Shown here in pieces: positions 34,589 through 43,530 of a DNA stretch of 64,000 nucleotides. The DNA is from Salinarimonas ramus (lineage in GTDB: Bacteria; Pseudomonadota; Alphaproteobacteria; Rhizobiales; Beijerinckiaceae), in NCBI RefSeq assembly GCF_014645695.1, contig NZ_BMMF01000006.1, forward strand, positions 195,322-259,321. Direction: 5' to 3'. The position numbers and the translations under genes are program-made. Position 1 is the stretch's first letter; every line of letters starts with the position of its first letter. A model generated the notes under the pieces. That model was not told the origin of the DNA. It worked only from the letters and a program-made list of their open reading frames with translations, and did no database searches.

Positions 34589-36211
34589 TCACCCCCGCAA
34601 CCCCGGCGCCTCGTGCCCGCTGCGCGCCACGTACTCCCCGTACCCCCCGGCATATTCGTGCACGCCTTCGGGCAGGACCTCCAGCACGCGGTTCGACAGG
34701 GCCGCCAGGAAGTGGCGGTCGTGGGAGACGAAGAGCATCGTGCCCTCGTAGCGGGCGAGGGCTGCGATGAGCATCTCCTTCGTGGCGATGTCGAGGTGGT
34801 TCGTCGGCTCGTCGAGGACGAGCAGGTTCGGCGGGTCGAAGAGCATCAGCGCCATGACGAGGCGCGCCTTCTCGCCGCCCGAGAGCACCCGGCACTTCTT
34901 CTCGGCGTCGTCGCCGGAGAAGCCGAAGCAGCCCGCGAGCGCGCGCAAGGAGCCCTGGCCGGCCTGGGGGAAGGCGTCCTCCAGCGACTGGAAGACGGTG
35001 CGGTCGCCGTCGAGGAGCTCCATCGTGTGCTGGGCGAAATAACCCATCTTGACGCCCGCCCCGATCGTCACCGTGCCTTCGTCGGGCGCGGTGGCGCCGG
35101 CGGCGAGCTTGAGCAGCGTCGACTTGCCCGCGCCGTTCACGCCCATGACGCACCAGCGCTCCTTGCGGCGCACGGTGAGGTCGAGCCCCTCGTAGATCCG
35201 GCGGCTGCCGTAGCCCTTGTGCACGTTCTCGAGGCGGATCACCTCGTCGCCGGAGCGCGGCGCGGGCTTGAAGTCGAAGGCGATGGTCTGCCGGCGCCGG
35301 GGCGGCTCCACGCGCTCGATCTTGTCGAGCTTCTTCACACGGCTCTGCACCTGGGCCGCGTGGGAGGCGCGCGCCTTGAAGCGCTCGATGAAGGCGATCT
35401 CCTTGGCGAGCATCGCCTGCTGGCGCTCGAACTGCGCCTGCTGCTGCTTCTCGGCGAGCGCGCGCTGCTCCTCGTAGAACTCGTAATCGCCGGAATAGGT
35501 GGTGAGCGTGCCTGCGTCGATCTCGACGATCTTGCTCACCACGCGGTTCATGAAGGCGCGGTCGTGCGAGGTCATCAGCAGGGCGCCGGGATAATTCTTG
35601 AGGAAGGATTCGAGCCAGATGATGCTCTCGATGTCGAGATGGTTCGTCGGCTCGTCGAGGAGCAGCACGTCGGGCCGCATCAGGAGGATGCGCGCGAGCG
35701 CCACACGCATCTTCCACCCGCCCGACAGCCCGCCGACGTCTGAATCCATCATCTCCTCGGAGAAGCCGAGGCCCGCGAGGACCTCGCGCGCGCGGCCCTC
35801 GAGCGAGTAGCCGTCGAGCTCCTCGAAGCGCGCCTGGACCTCGCCGTAGCGCTCGACGACGGCGTCGAGCTCGTCCATGCGCTCTGGGTCGACCATCGCG
35901 GCCTCGAGCTCGCGCAGCTCCGCCGCGACGGCGCTGACCGGACCCACGCCGTCCATCACCTCGGCGACCGCGCTGCGCCCGGACATCTCGCCCACGTCCT
36001 GGCTGAAATAGCCGATGGAGACGTCGCGATCGACGCTGACCTGCCCCTCGTCGGGCTCCTCCTCCTTGGTGATCATCCGGAAGAGGGTGGTCTTGCCCGC
36101 GCCGTTGGGCCCGACGAGCCCCGCCTTGTCCTGCCGCTGGAGCGTCCCGGAGGCCTCGATGAACAGGATGCGGTGGCTGTTGTGCTTGGTGACGTTCTCG
36201 ATGCGGATCAT
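34589..36211 (-). CDS. ABC-F family translation-factor ATPase
   Basis: A soluble 540-aa protein with two ABC domains and no membrane part. Walker A GPNGAGKT (34-41) and GVNGAGKS, signatures LSGGW and LSGGE, and Walker B LLLDEPTNHLD and LVLDEPTNHLD are complete; a basic linker (KARASHAAQVQSRVKKLDKI) joins them. ABC-F proteins act in the ribosomal E site to relieve stalls or resist antibiotics; the first domain resembles YbiT/Uup relatives. Start 36211 (MIRIENVTKH) is preferred; the frame open to 36397 shows no supporting domain. Confidence 0.92.
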   Translation of the reverse strand: MIRIENVTKHNSHRILFIEASGTLQRQDKAGLVGPNGAGKTTLFRMITKEEEPDEGQVSVDRDVSIGYFSQDVGEMSGRSAVAEVMDGVGPVSAVAAELRELEAAMVDPERMDELDAVVERYGEVQARFEELDGYSLEGRAREVLAGLGFSEEMMDSDVGGLSGGWKMRVALARILLMRPDVLLLDEPTNHLDIESIIWLESFLKNYPGALLMTSHDRAFMNRVVSKIVEIDAGTLTTYSGDYEFYEEQRALAEKQQQAQFERQQAMLAKEIAFIERFKARASHAAQVQSRVKKLDKIERVEPPRRRQTIAFDFKPAPRSGDEVIRLENVHKGYGSRRIYEGLDLTVRRKERWCVMGVNGAGKSTLLKLAAGATAPDEGTVTIGAGVKMGYFAQHTMELLDGDRTVFQSLEDAFPQAGQGSLRALAGCFGFSGDDAEKKCRVLSGGEKARLVMALMLFDPPNLLVLDEPTNHLDIATKEMLIAALARYEGTMLFVSHDRHFLAALSNRVLEVLPEGVHEYAGGYGEYVARSGHEAPGLRG

Positions 36212-36360
36212 GGACGGGCAGGCCTGCTTCTCGGGGATCGGCGGCCTTATGGCACGGGCGGCCGGCGGCGGCGACCCTCGTGTCTCCCGCCAGCGGGCGG
36301 GAACGTGAGCCCGGTCTCCGGCCTTGGGGAGCGGGGCGCGAGATGCGAGGAGTGCCGCGT

Positions 36361-37158
36361 ATGCTTCGATACGACCGCAGCGGGGAGGGGCCCGCAATCG
36401 TCCTGGTCCACGGGCTCGGCGGCACGCGCCGCTCCTTCGATCCGATTCTTCCGGGGCTTCGGGCGCAGCGCACGGTGATCACGCTCGACCTGCCCGCTCA
36501 CGGCGAGACGCCGGGCGAGCCCGACAGCGGCAGCTTCGCGGGCCTGGCGCGCAGCCTCGATGCGTTCCTGCGCGACGAGGGGCTCGAGCGCGCCGCGCTC
36601 GTCGGCGCCTCGCTCGGGGCGCGGCTCGTGCTGGAGATGGCGCGCCGGGGGCTCGGCGGCCCCATCGTCGCCCTCGACCCCGGTGGCTTCTGGGAGGGTC
36701 GCGAGCGCACCTGGTTCCGCTGGACGCTCACCGCCTCGCTCGGGGCACTGCGCGGTCTCGGCCCTCTGCGCGGGCCGCTGGCGCGCAACGCCGCGACCCG
36801 CAGCCTCCTCCTCGCGCAGCTCTCGGCGCGTCCCGCACGGGTGCCCGCGACGCTCGCCGCGCGGGAGATCGACGGTCTCGCGCGAACGCCCACGGTGGGC
36901 GCGCTGATCCGCGATCTCGCCGACGGCCCGAGGCAGGAGGGGCCGGCGGCGGCGCCGAGCGGCCCGGTCGTGATCGGCTGGGGCCGCAAGGATCGTCTCT
37001 GCTTGCCCGCGCAGGCCGCACGCGCCTGCGCCGCGTTCCCCTCCGCACATCTGCACTGGTTCGATGAATGCGGTCACTTCCCCGTCTGGGACGCGCCGGA
37101 CGCGACCCTCGCGCTCGTCCTCGCGACGACGCAGCCGGCGGGAGAGGGGGCGGGCTAG
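36361..37158 (+). CDS. Alpha/beta hydrolase
   Basis: A 265-aa hydrolase with the oxyanion motif VHGLGGTRRSFDP, nucleophile elbow GASLGA (Ser about 80), acid in GWGRKDRLC and His in DECGHFPVWDAP. Substrate unknown; the C terminus resembles esterases and 2-hydroxymuconate hydrolases. The ATG at 36361 has GAGGAG upstream, and one at 36343 is also in frame. It is divergent from the ABC-F gene and 100 bp before a DUF4149 gene. Confidence 0.88.
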   Translation: MLRYDRSGEGPAIVLVHGLGGTRRSFDPILPGLRAQRTVITLDLPAHGETPGEPDSGSFAGLARSLDAFLRDEGLERAALVGASLGARLVLEMARRGLGGPIVALDPGGFWEGRERTWFRWTLTASLGALRGLGPLRGPLARNAATRSLLLAQLSARPARVPATLAAREIDGLARTPTVGALIRDLADGPRQEGPAAAPSGPVVIGWGRKDRLCLPAQAARACAAFPSAHLHWFDECGHFPVWDAPDATLALVLATTQPAGEGAG

Positions 37159-37258
37159 CCGGCTCGGAGTGCCCGCAGGGACGTCGCGCCGCATCGACGC
37201 AGGCGCGCCGCGCGCCATCTCGTCGCCGGCTCACGCTTCGCGGAGACGGAACCCGGCC

Positions 37259-37651
37259 ATGCTCGCCACGCTCGCGCTCCTCGTCCTCGCCCTCCTGTTC
37301 GGGGGCATGGTGCTCTATTCCTTCGGCTTCGCCGCCTTCCTGTTCACGACGCTGCCGCCGGAGACCGCGGGGCCGACGATCCGCAAGGCGTTCCCGCACT
37401 TCTACCTCTTCGTCATCGCTACCGCCGTCCTCGCGGCGCTGCTGCTGTGGCCGGTGGATCCCCTCGCCGCCGCGCTCATGGCGCTCGTCGCGGCGACGAC
37501 CGTGCCGACGCGCCAGATCCTGATGCCGGCCATCAACGCGGCCACGGATGCGGGCGCCAAGGGCCGTTTCGCGCGCCTGCACGGGCTCTCGGTGGCGATC
37601 ACGCTCGCCCATATCGCGGCCGCCGGATACGCGCTCGCCCGCTTCGCCTGA
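37259..37651 (+). CDS. DUF4149 membrane protein
   Basis: A 130-aa membrane protein with four helices. MVLYSFGFAAFLFTTLPPET, then an AFPHFYLFVIATAVLAALLL segment, and NAATDAGAKGRFARLHGLSV near the end are typical of DUF4149 (TMEM205-like) proteins. Function is unknown. It follows the hydrolase by 100 bp and precedes the GH13 gene by 83 bp. Confidence 0.85.
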   Translation: MLATLALLVLALLFGGMVLYSFGFAAFLFTTLPPETAGPTIRKAFPHFYLFVIATAVLAALLLWPVDPLAAALMALVAATTVPTRQILMPAINAATDAGAKGRFARLHGLSVAITLAHIAAAGYALARFA

Positions 37652-37734
37652 TCGTTCGCTCGCGCTCGATTCCGTTCGAACCGGATCGCGCGTCGCATCG
37701 TTGGCCTGCCTCATGCAGCAGCCGGACGATAGTC

Positions 37735-39438
37735 ATGAGCGAGACCAGGACCAGATCCCGACGCACCGCGAGCGAAGAGAGCACCCGAACGCCCTGGTGG
37801 GCGAGCGCGATCGTCTACCAGATCTACCTGCGCAGCTTTCGCGACACGAACGGCGACGGCATCGGCGACCTCAACGGCGTCACCGAGAAGCTCGACTACA
37901 TTGCCGCGCTCGGCGTCGATGCGCTGTGGCTCACGCCGTTCTACAAGTCGCCCATGGAGGATTACGGCTACGACATCGCCGACTTCCGCTCCGTCGATCC
38001 GGTGTTCGGGGAGATCGAGGACCTCGACCGGCTCGTCATGGCAGCCCGCGAGCGGGGCCTGCGGACGATCGTGGACTTCACGCCCTGCCACACCTCGAAG
38101 GAGCACGCCTGGTTCCGCGAGAGCCGCTCGTCGCGCGACGACCCGAAGGCGGACTGGTACGTCTGGGGGGACGCGCGTCGCGACGGGGCGCCGCCCTCCA
38201 ACTACCTGTCCTCCTTCGGCGGCAGCGCCTGGACCTGGGAGCCGCGGCGCAGCCAATATCGCTACCACGCTTTCCTCGATTGCCAGCCGAACCTCAACCT
38301 CCACAATTCGGAGGTGGTCGATGCGATCCTCGGCGAGATGGCGTTCTGGCTCGATCGCGGCATCGACGGCATCCGCCTCGACGCGGTGCAGTGCCTGCTC
38401 TGCGATCTCGACCTGCGCGACAACCCGCCGGTCGCCTCCACCGGCCCCTCGATCCTGGTCGGCGGCGGGCCGCACAATCCCTTCCGCCAGCAGGAGCACG
38501 TCTTCGATCGCGGGCTGCCGCAATCCATGCACGTGTTCGCGCGCATGCGCGCCCTCGTCGACCGCTACGGCGAGGACCGCTTCCTCCTGGGCGAGGCCTC
38601 CGACGTCGATTCGATCCCCTATTGCGCGGAGGCGACGGCGCCCGGGCGGCTGCATGCGGCCTACCATTTCGACCTGATCAACTCGGACCTCGACGTCGGC
38701 GTGCTGCGCCGGCAGATCCGGGAGACGTCCGCACGTCCCGACGCCACGATCATGACGGTGGCCGGCAACCAGGATTCGACGAGGCTCATGAGCAATTGGG
38801 GCCTGCGCCCGAGCGAGCAGGGCTACGGGCGCGCCTTCGCGCGCACCATGCTCGCCATCATGGCGACGCAGAAGGGCGGGGCGGTGGTGTTCCAGGGCGA
38901 GGAACTCGGCCTCACCGAGGCCGAGCTCGGCTACGAGGACCTGCGCGACCCGTGGGGGCTGCACCTCTATCCCGACTTCAAGGGCCGCGACGGCTGCCGC
39001 ACGCCCATGCCCTGGCGGGCGGACGCGCCCAATGCGGGCTTCGGCGAGGGGAAGCCCTGGCTGCCGGTGGCGCAGGATCATCTCCCGCTCGCCGTCGATC
39101 GCCAGGAGGCCGATCCCGACAGCGTGCTCAACGCCTACCGCCGCTTTCTCGCCTGGCGCCGCGAGCAGCCGGCTTTGCGCGGCGGCACGCAGCGCCTGCT
39201 CGACGAGGCGCCCGAGCCCCTCGTCGTCTACGAGCGCGCGGCGAACGGCGAGCGCCTGCTGTGCGCCTTCAACCTCGCCGACCGCCCCTTCACCTGGCGC
39301 CTGCCCGAGGCGGAGCGCGCCGGCTGGAAGGTCGTCGGCGGCCACGGGCTCGGCGGCGAGATCCGCTCCGGCGGCGACGAGGACGGCGTGATCGCGCTCG
39401 GGCCCTACGACGGCGTTTTCGCCCGAAAGCGGGGGTGA
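37735..39438 (+). CDS. GH13 family alpha-glucosidase/trehalose-synthase-like enzyme
   Basis: A 567-aa cytoplasmic TIM-barrel glycosidase. WWASAIVYQIYLRSFRDTNG opens the catalytic domain. The nucleophile is Asp216 (DGIRLDAV), acid/base Glu287 (LLGEASD) and third carboxylate Asp347 (GNQDSTR). Two normally conserved positions differ: region I reads DFTPCHTS (Cys118 for Asn) and region IV has Gln346 where most GH13 enzymes have His. The C-terminal beta domain (about 480-565) is present. It probably acts on an alpha-1,4 or alpha-1,1 glucoside; it is not part of a recognisable sugar operon. The start is the ATG at 37735. Confidence 0.86.
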   Translation: MSETRTRSRRTASEESTRTPWWASAIVYQIYLRSFRDTNGDGIGDLNGVTEKLDYIAALGVDALWLTPFYKSPMEDYGYDIADFRSVDPVFGEIEDLDRLVMAARERGLRTIVDFTPCHTSKEHAWFRESRSSRDDPKADWYVWGDARRDGAPPSNYLSSFGGSAWTWEPRRSQYRYHAFLDCQPNLNLHNSEVVDAILGEMAFWLDRGIDGIRLDAVQCLLCDLDLRDNPPVASTGPSILVGGGPHNPFRQQEHVFDRGLPQSMHVFARMRALVDRYGEDRFLLGEASDVDSIPYCAEATAPGRLHAAYHFDLINSDLDVGVLRRQIRETSARPDATIMTVAGNQDSTRLMSNWGLRPSEQGYGRAFARTMLAIMATQKGGAVVFQGEELGLTEAELGYEDLRDPWGLHLYPDFKGRDGCRTPMPWRADAPNAGFGEGKPWLPVAQDHLPLAVDRQEADPDSVLNAYRRFLAWRREQPALRGGTQRLLDEAPEPLVVYERAANGERLLCAFNLADRPFTWRLPEAERAGWKVVGGHGLGGEIRSGGDEDGVIALGPYDGVFARKRG

Positions 39439-39613
39439 GACCCGCACAGGTAGCGAATCACATCGGCGGCGGACACGGGGCGGGGATCGGCTTCGGAGGG
39501 GCGCGGGACGAGCGGCTCTCGAACCGCCGCCCCGGCGCTCGCGCGGTTTCCGCACGTCGATCTACCGCTACGTAACGCGACCTCGGCAAAACTTGCCGGA
39601 CCCGGGTCGTGGA

Positions 39614-39628
39614 TTAACTCACCGTTAA
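39614..39628. promoter_or_regulatory. CtrA binding site upstream of minC
   Basis: TTAACTCACCGTTAA is an exact TTAA-N7-TTAA match to the CtrA full site, 54 bp before the minC start. CtrA is known to control min genes in Sinorhizobium. Given the GC content, a chance perfect match is unlikely. Confidence 0.78.
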
Positions 39629-39681
39629 CCCTAAGCCTTCCAAATCGGGCGCATCAGATTTCTCTCGATCCGCCCGAGCCC

Positions 39682-40539
39682 ATGAACGCACAATCCCCCA
39701 CGAAGCCCGCCCAGGGCGCCGTTCCGGCTGCGATTCGTTTTCGCGGCCGCTCCTTCGTCGCTCTCGTTCTGGCCCCCGAGGAGCCGTTCGACGATTGGCT
39801 CGCGCGGCTCGACGCGCTGGCGGAGAAGTCGGCGGGGTTCTTTCTCGGGCGGCCCATCGTGCTCGACCTGAAGGACCTGCCGGTCAACCGCGACGGGTTG
39901 AAGGAGCTCGTGGAGAAGCTCGGCGAGCGCGGCGTGCGGATCATGGGCGTGGAGAACGCCAAGCCCTCGCAGCTCGGGCCCGGCCTGCCCCCCGAGATGC
40001 GCGGCGGACGCCCGGCGAACGACATCGACCCTGCCCAGGAGGCCGAGCGTGCCGCCGCGGCGCGGGTCGCCGCCGAGAAGGCCGCGGCCGAGGCGAGCGT
40101 GCCCGGCGCCGGCGCCGATGCCGCCGAGGCGAAGGTCGCGGCCGAGGCGGCCGCGAAGGCCGCGGCGGACGCCGTCGCGGCCGTGCAGGGCACGGTCGCG
40201 CCCGCCTCGCTTCCCTCCCTCATCATCGACCAGCCGGTGCGCTCGGGCCAGTCCGTCGTCTTCACGGAGGGCGACGTCACCGTGCTCGGCTCCGTCGCGT
40301 CGGGCGCGGAGATCGTGGCCGGCGGCTCGATCCACGTCTACGGCGCGCTGCGCGGCCGGGCGCTCGCGGGCGCCACCGGCAATCCGCAGGCGCGAATCTT
40401 CTGCCGCAAGCTCGAGGCCGAGCTCGTGGCGATCGACGGTCTCTACAAGACCGCCGAGGACATCGGCGCGGCGCAGCGCGGCCAGGCGGCACAAGTCTGG
40501 CTCGAAGGCGACGCGATGAAGATTGCGGCGATCGGCTGA
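39682..40539 (+). CDS. minC: Septum site-determining protein MinC
   Basis: FtsZ-assembly inhibitor of 285 aa. An N-terminal domain (about residues 12-110, IRFRGRSFVALVLAPEEPFD) precedes a long Ala/Glu helical linker (about 120-175) and the C-terminal beta-helix that binds MinD (about 180-285: VRSGQSVVFTEGDVTVLGSV, GGSIHVYGALRGRALAG). It leads the minCDE operon and lies behind a CtrA-type site. The Ala-rich linker makes it longer than the E. coli protein (231 aa). Confidence 0.96.
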   Translation: MNAQSPTKPAQGAVPAAIRFRGRSFVALVLAPEEPFDDWLARLDALAEKSAGFFLGRPIVLDLKDLPVNRDGLKELVEKLGERGVRIMGVENAKPSQLGPGLPPEMRGGRPANDIDPAQEAERAAAARVAAEKAAAEASVPGAGADAAEAKVAAEAAAKAAADAVAAVQGTVAPASLPSLIIDQPVRSGQSVVFTEGDVTVLGSVASGAEIVAGGSIHVYGALRGRALAGATGNPQARIFCRKLEAELVAIDGLYKTAEDIGAAQRGQAAQVWLEGDAMKIAAIG

Positions 40540-40581
40540 GAAGAGCCGACGGCGCGGGGGCAGCAACGGAGGTGGTTGGCG

Positions 40582-41397
40582 ATGGCCAAGGTTCTCGTCG
40601 TGACATCGGGTAAGGGAGGCGTCGGCAAGACGACCTCGACCGCAGCGCTCGGGGCCGCCCTGGCCTCGCAGGGCAAGAACGTCGTCGTCGTCGACTTCGA
40701 CGTCGGCCTGCGCAATCTCGACCTCGTCATGGGCGCCGAGCGGCGCGTCGTGTACGATCTCATCAACGTGGTGCAGGGCGACGCGAAGCTCGCCCAGGCG
40801 CTCATCCGGGACAAGCGCTGCGAGACGCTGCACCTGCTCCCGGCCTCCCAGACCCGCGACAAGGACAACCTCACGCAGGAGGGCGTCGCGAAGGTCATGG
40901 ACGAGCTGCGCGAGAAGTTCGACTGGGTGATCTGCGACAGCCCCGCCGGCATCGAGCGCGGCGCGACGCTGGCCATGCGCCACGCGGACGCGGCGATCAT
41001 CGTGACGAACCCGGAGGTCTCCTCGGTCCGCGATTCGGACCGGATCATCGGGCTCCTCGATTCGAAGACGCTCAAGGCCGAGGCCGGCGAGCGGATGGAC
41101 AAGCACCTCCTGCTCACCCGCTACGACCCGATCCGCGCCGAGCGCGGCGACATGCTCAAGGTGGACGACGTCCTGGAGATCCTCTCGATCCCGCTGCTCG
41201 GCATCGTGCCCGAGAGCCAGGACGTGCTCCGCGCCTCGAACCTCGGCAGCCCCGTCACGCTCTGCGAGCCGCAATCCGCGCCCGCCCGCGCCTATTTCGA
41301 CGCGGCGCGGCGGCTCGAGGGGGCGGAGCTGCCGGTGGTGATCCCCAGCGAGAGGAAGGGCTTCCTCGGCAAGCTCTTCGGACGGAGGGCCGCATGA
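40582..41397 (+). CDS. minD: Septum site-determining ATPase MinD
   Basis: A 271-aa deviant-Walker ATPase that binds the membrane in its ATP form and recruits MinC and Min[20 protein letters not shown] carries the motif and signature Lys; [14 protein letters not shown] and [11 protein letters not shown] follow, and the amphipathic C-terminal tail ([13 protein letters not shown]) is the membrane anchor. ATG 40582 has GGAGGT upstream; a TTG two codons earlier is less likely. Confidence 0.97.
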   Translation: MAKVLVVTSGKGGVGKTTSTAALGAALASQGKNVVVVDFDVGLRNLDLVMGAERRVVYDLINVVQGDAKLAQALIRDKRCETLHLLPASQTRDKDNLTQEGVAKVMDELREKFDWVICDSPAGIERGATLAMRHADAAIIVTNPEVSSVRDSDRIIGLLDSKTLKAEAGERMDKHLLLTRYDPIRAERGDMLKVDDVLEILSIPLLGIVPESQDVLRASNLGSPVTLCEPQSAPARAYFDAARRLEGAELPVVIPSERKGFLGKLFGRRAA

Positions 41398-41663
41398 ACC
41401 TGTTCAGCATGTTCTCTCGTCGCTCGTCCGCGCCGGTGGCGCGCGAGCGGCTCCAGGTCCTGCTCGCGCACGAGCGGGCGGTGATCGGCAATTCCGATCT
41501 CGTCGCGGTGCTGCGAGAGGAGATCCTGGCGGTGATCGCCAAGCACGTGCCCGTGGAACGCGAGAAGGTGCGCGTGAAGATGGATCGCGGCGACCAGGTC
41601 TCGCTGCTCGAGGTCGACATCGAGCTGCCCGAGATGCCGCAGAAGGCGCAGAAGGTCGCCTGA
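41394..41663 (+). CDS. minE: Cell division topological specificity factor MinE
   Basis: An 89-aa protein. Its N-terminal region ([20 protein letters not shown]) carries the amphipathic membrane-targeting helix and the stretch that activates MinD ATPase; the C-terminal half gives topological specificity. It starts inside the minD stop (ATGA), so it is translationally coupled. Confidence 0.96.
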   Translation: MNLFSMFSRRSSAPVARERLQVLLAHERAVIGNSDLVAVLREEILAVIAKHVPVEREKVRVKMDRGDQVSLLEVDIELPEMPQKAQKVA

Positions 41664-41800
41664 GGCGCCGCGGGTCGCATCGGTCGGTCGAGGATAGGTG
41701 GAGGCGGCCCGTTCCGGCGGGTCGCCTTCGACCATTGGCGGTCTTCCCTCCCGCGGCGCGGGCGGCCAAAAAGGGCGCCCCGGTAACAAGGGGCCTGGAC

Positions 41801-41891
41801 AAAAAAGGGCCGCCCCGAAGGACGGCCCGAAGTCTAGGGAGGAAACGCCCAAGGAGGGCATGCGGGAGGGCAACGCCATGCCCTACCGCAC
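41801..41891 (-). ncRNA. Alpha-r8/MmgR (suhB)-like small RNA, copy 2
   Basis: Minus-strand transcript of about 90 nt in the gap between minE and livF. It shares with the copy at 12.8 kb the core TTGGGCGTTTCCTCCCTAGA and the following ACTTCGGGCC. The terminator is a 9-bp stem (41807-41828) with a TTCG loop and six Ts. The 5' stem-loop differs in sequence (GGCATG...GCATGCC), as in diverged paralogues. MmgR-family role as above; targets unknown. Confidence 0.8.
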
Positions 41892-41896
41892 TGCAC

Positions 41897-41925
41897 AATA
41901 TACATTGCGCCGCACAAAACACAAG
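41897..41925 (-). promoter_or_regulatory. Promoter of sRNA copy 2
   Basis: Minus-strand CTTGTG (41920-41925), 17-bp spacer, TATATT (41897-41902), close to the alphaproteobacterial housekeeping consensus; the predicted start is near 41891, at the 5' end of the small RNA. Confidence 0.65.
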
Positions 41926-42028
41926 AGCCGTGCCGCGCGATTTCCGCAGGGGCTCATGCGTCGGCTGCATGACGCTCGGCGTCGGCGCGGCGAGGGTTGC
42001 GCGAGCTGCCCGCTGGAGCATTCCGCGC

Positions 42029-42730
42029 TCACACGGCGAGGGCGGCGCTCACCGCGTCGAGCGTCCCCGACGCGCGGATCTCGCCGCGGGCGAGGCCGTA
42101 GGCGCGGTCGCTGACGGCGGCGGCGAAAGCGGCGGTCTGCTCGCTGAGCAGGACGGCGATGCCCTCCTGCTTCATGGCGCGCACGGCGTCCGCCATCTGC
42201 TCGACGATGACGGGGGCGAGGCCCTCCGAGGGCTCGTCGAGGAGGACGAGCGAGGGATTGCCCATCAGCGTGCGGGCGATGGCGAGCATCTGCTGCTCGC
42301 CGCCCGACATGGCGTCCGCGCGGCGCCCGCGCATCTCGGCGAGGTTCGGGAAGAGCGCGAAGAGCCGCTCGGGCGTCCACGGCGCGCGCCCGTCAGGCGC
42401 GGGGCGGCGGCCGACCTCCAGATTTTCCGCGACGGTCAGCTCGGTGAAGATCCGCCGCTCCTCCGGCACCCAGCCGAGGCCGAGCCGTGCGATGCGGTGG
42501 GGCGCGAGCCCGGCGATGGAGCGATCCAGGAAAGTGAGCCGACGGGCCTTCGCCGGGACGAGGCCGAGGACGGCCTTGAGCGTCGTCGACTTGCCGGCCC
42601 CGTTTCGCCCCATCAGGGCGACGACCTCGCCGGCGGCGATCTCGAGCGAGACGTCGAAGAGCACCCGCGCACGGCCGTAGGCGGCGTCGAGACCCTCGAC
42701 GACGAGGAGCGGGGTGGTGCCGGCGCTCAC
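42029..42730 (-). CDS. livF: Branched-chain amino-acid-type ABC transporter ATPase LivF
   Basis: Second ATPase (233 aa) of a HAAT-family importer. Walker A GRNGAGKST, Q-loop VPEERRIFTELTVAENL, signature MSGGEQQMLAIARTL and Walker B LVLLDEPSEGLAPVIVEQ are typical of LivF. The GTG start at 42730 overlaps the livG stop (GTGA). Last gene of livHM-livG-livF. Confidence 0.94.
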   Translation of the reverse strand: MSAGTTPLLVVEGLDAAYGRARVLFDVSLEIAAGEVVALMGRNGAGKSTTLKAVLGLVPAKARRLTFLDRSIAGLAPHRIARLGLGWVPEERRIFTELTVAENLEVGRRPAPDGRAPWTPERLFALFPNLAEMRGRRADAMSGGEQQMLAIARTLMGNPSLVLLDEPSEGLAPVIVEQMADAVRAMKQEGIAVLLSEQTAAFAAAVSDRAYGLARGEIRASGTLDAVSAALAV

Positions 42731-43530
42731 GGGCGGCCTCCGTCGTGCGTCTCGCGCGCGTCGAGCGCCTGCGCGGCCGTGCGCGCACCGGTCTCGCCGA
42801 GATAGGCGGCGCGCACGCGCGCGTCCTCGCGCACCGCCTCCGGCGCCCCGGCGGCGACGATCTCGCCGCGCACGAGCACGAGGATGCGGTCGGCATGGGC
42901 GAAGACCGCGCCCATGTCGTGCTCGGTGAACAGCACGCCGATGGCGCGCTCGCGGGCGATGGTGCGGACGAGCGCCATCAGCTCGGCGCGCTCCTGCGCC
43001 GCCATGCCGGCGGTGGGCTCGTCCATCAGCAAGACCCGGGGGCGCGCCGCGAGCGCGATGGCGAGCTCGACGCGCTTGACGTCGCCGTAGGCGAGCGTCG
43101 CGGTCGGCCGATCGGCGGCCTGCGCCATGCCGACGCGCGCGAGCGCCTCGAGCGCAGCCTCGCGATGGCGGGCGCGCGCCGTGCGCCACAGGCCGAAGAC
43201 CTCGCCCGCGGCGGAGAGGAGCGCCATCTGCACGTTCTCGCAGACGGTCATCGTCGCGAAGGTCTGCGCGACCTGGAAGGTGCGCCCGATCCCGCGCCGG
43301 AAGAGGGCGGCGGGGGAGAGGCCCGTCACGTCCGCGCCGTCGAGGAGGACGCGGCCCGAATCGGGCGCGAGCTGCCCGCCGACCATGGCGAAGGTCGTCG
43401 ACTTGCCCGCGCCGTTCGGCCCGATCATGGCGAGCATCTCGCCGGGCGCCAGCGAAAAGGAGACCGCGTCCGCGGCGACGACGCCGCCGAAGCGCTTCGA
43501 GAGCCCTCTCGCCTCGAGGAGCGCGCTCAT
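42727..43530 (-). CDS. livG: Branched-chain amino-acid-type ABC transporter ATPase LivG
   Basis: First ATPase (267 aa) of the importer. Walker A GPNGAGKST, Q-loop RTFQVAQTFATMTVCENVQM, an LAYGDVKRVELAIALA signature and Walker B VLLMDEPTAGMAAQE mark LivG. It overlaps the permease stop by 4 bp (ATGA) and livF by 4 bp (GTGA). The very long open frame in this region (to 47460) is antisense beyond 43530. Confidence 0.94.
   Translation of the reverse strand: MSALLEARGLSKRFGGVVAADAVSFSLAPGEMLAMIGPNGAGKSTTFAMVGGQLAPDSGRVLLDGADVTGLSPAALFRRGIGRTFQVAQTFATMTVCENVQMALLSAAGEVFGLWRTARARHREAALEALARVGMAQAADRPTATLAYGDVKRVELAIALAARPRVLLMDEPTAGMAAQERAELMALVRTIARERAIGVLFTEHDMGAVFAHADRILVLVRGEIVAAGAPEAVREDARVRAAYLGETGARTAAQALDARETHDGGRP

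Noticed and set aside
41940..41975. CATGC-N7-GCATG as a counterpart of the inverted repeat upstream of sRNA copy 1
   Set aside because: Only 5-bp arms with a different sequence and position; no convincing shared operator.
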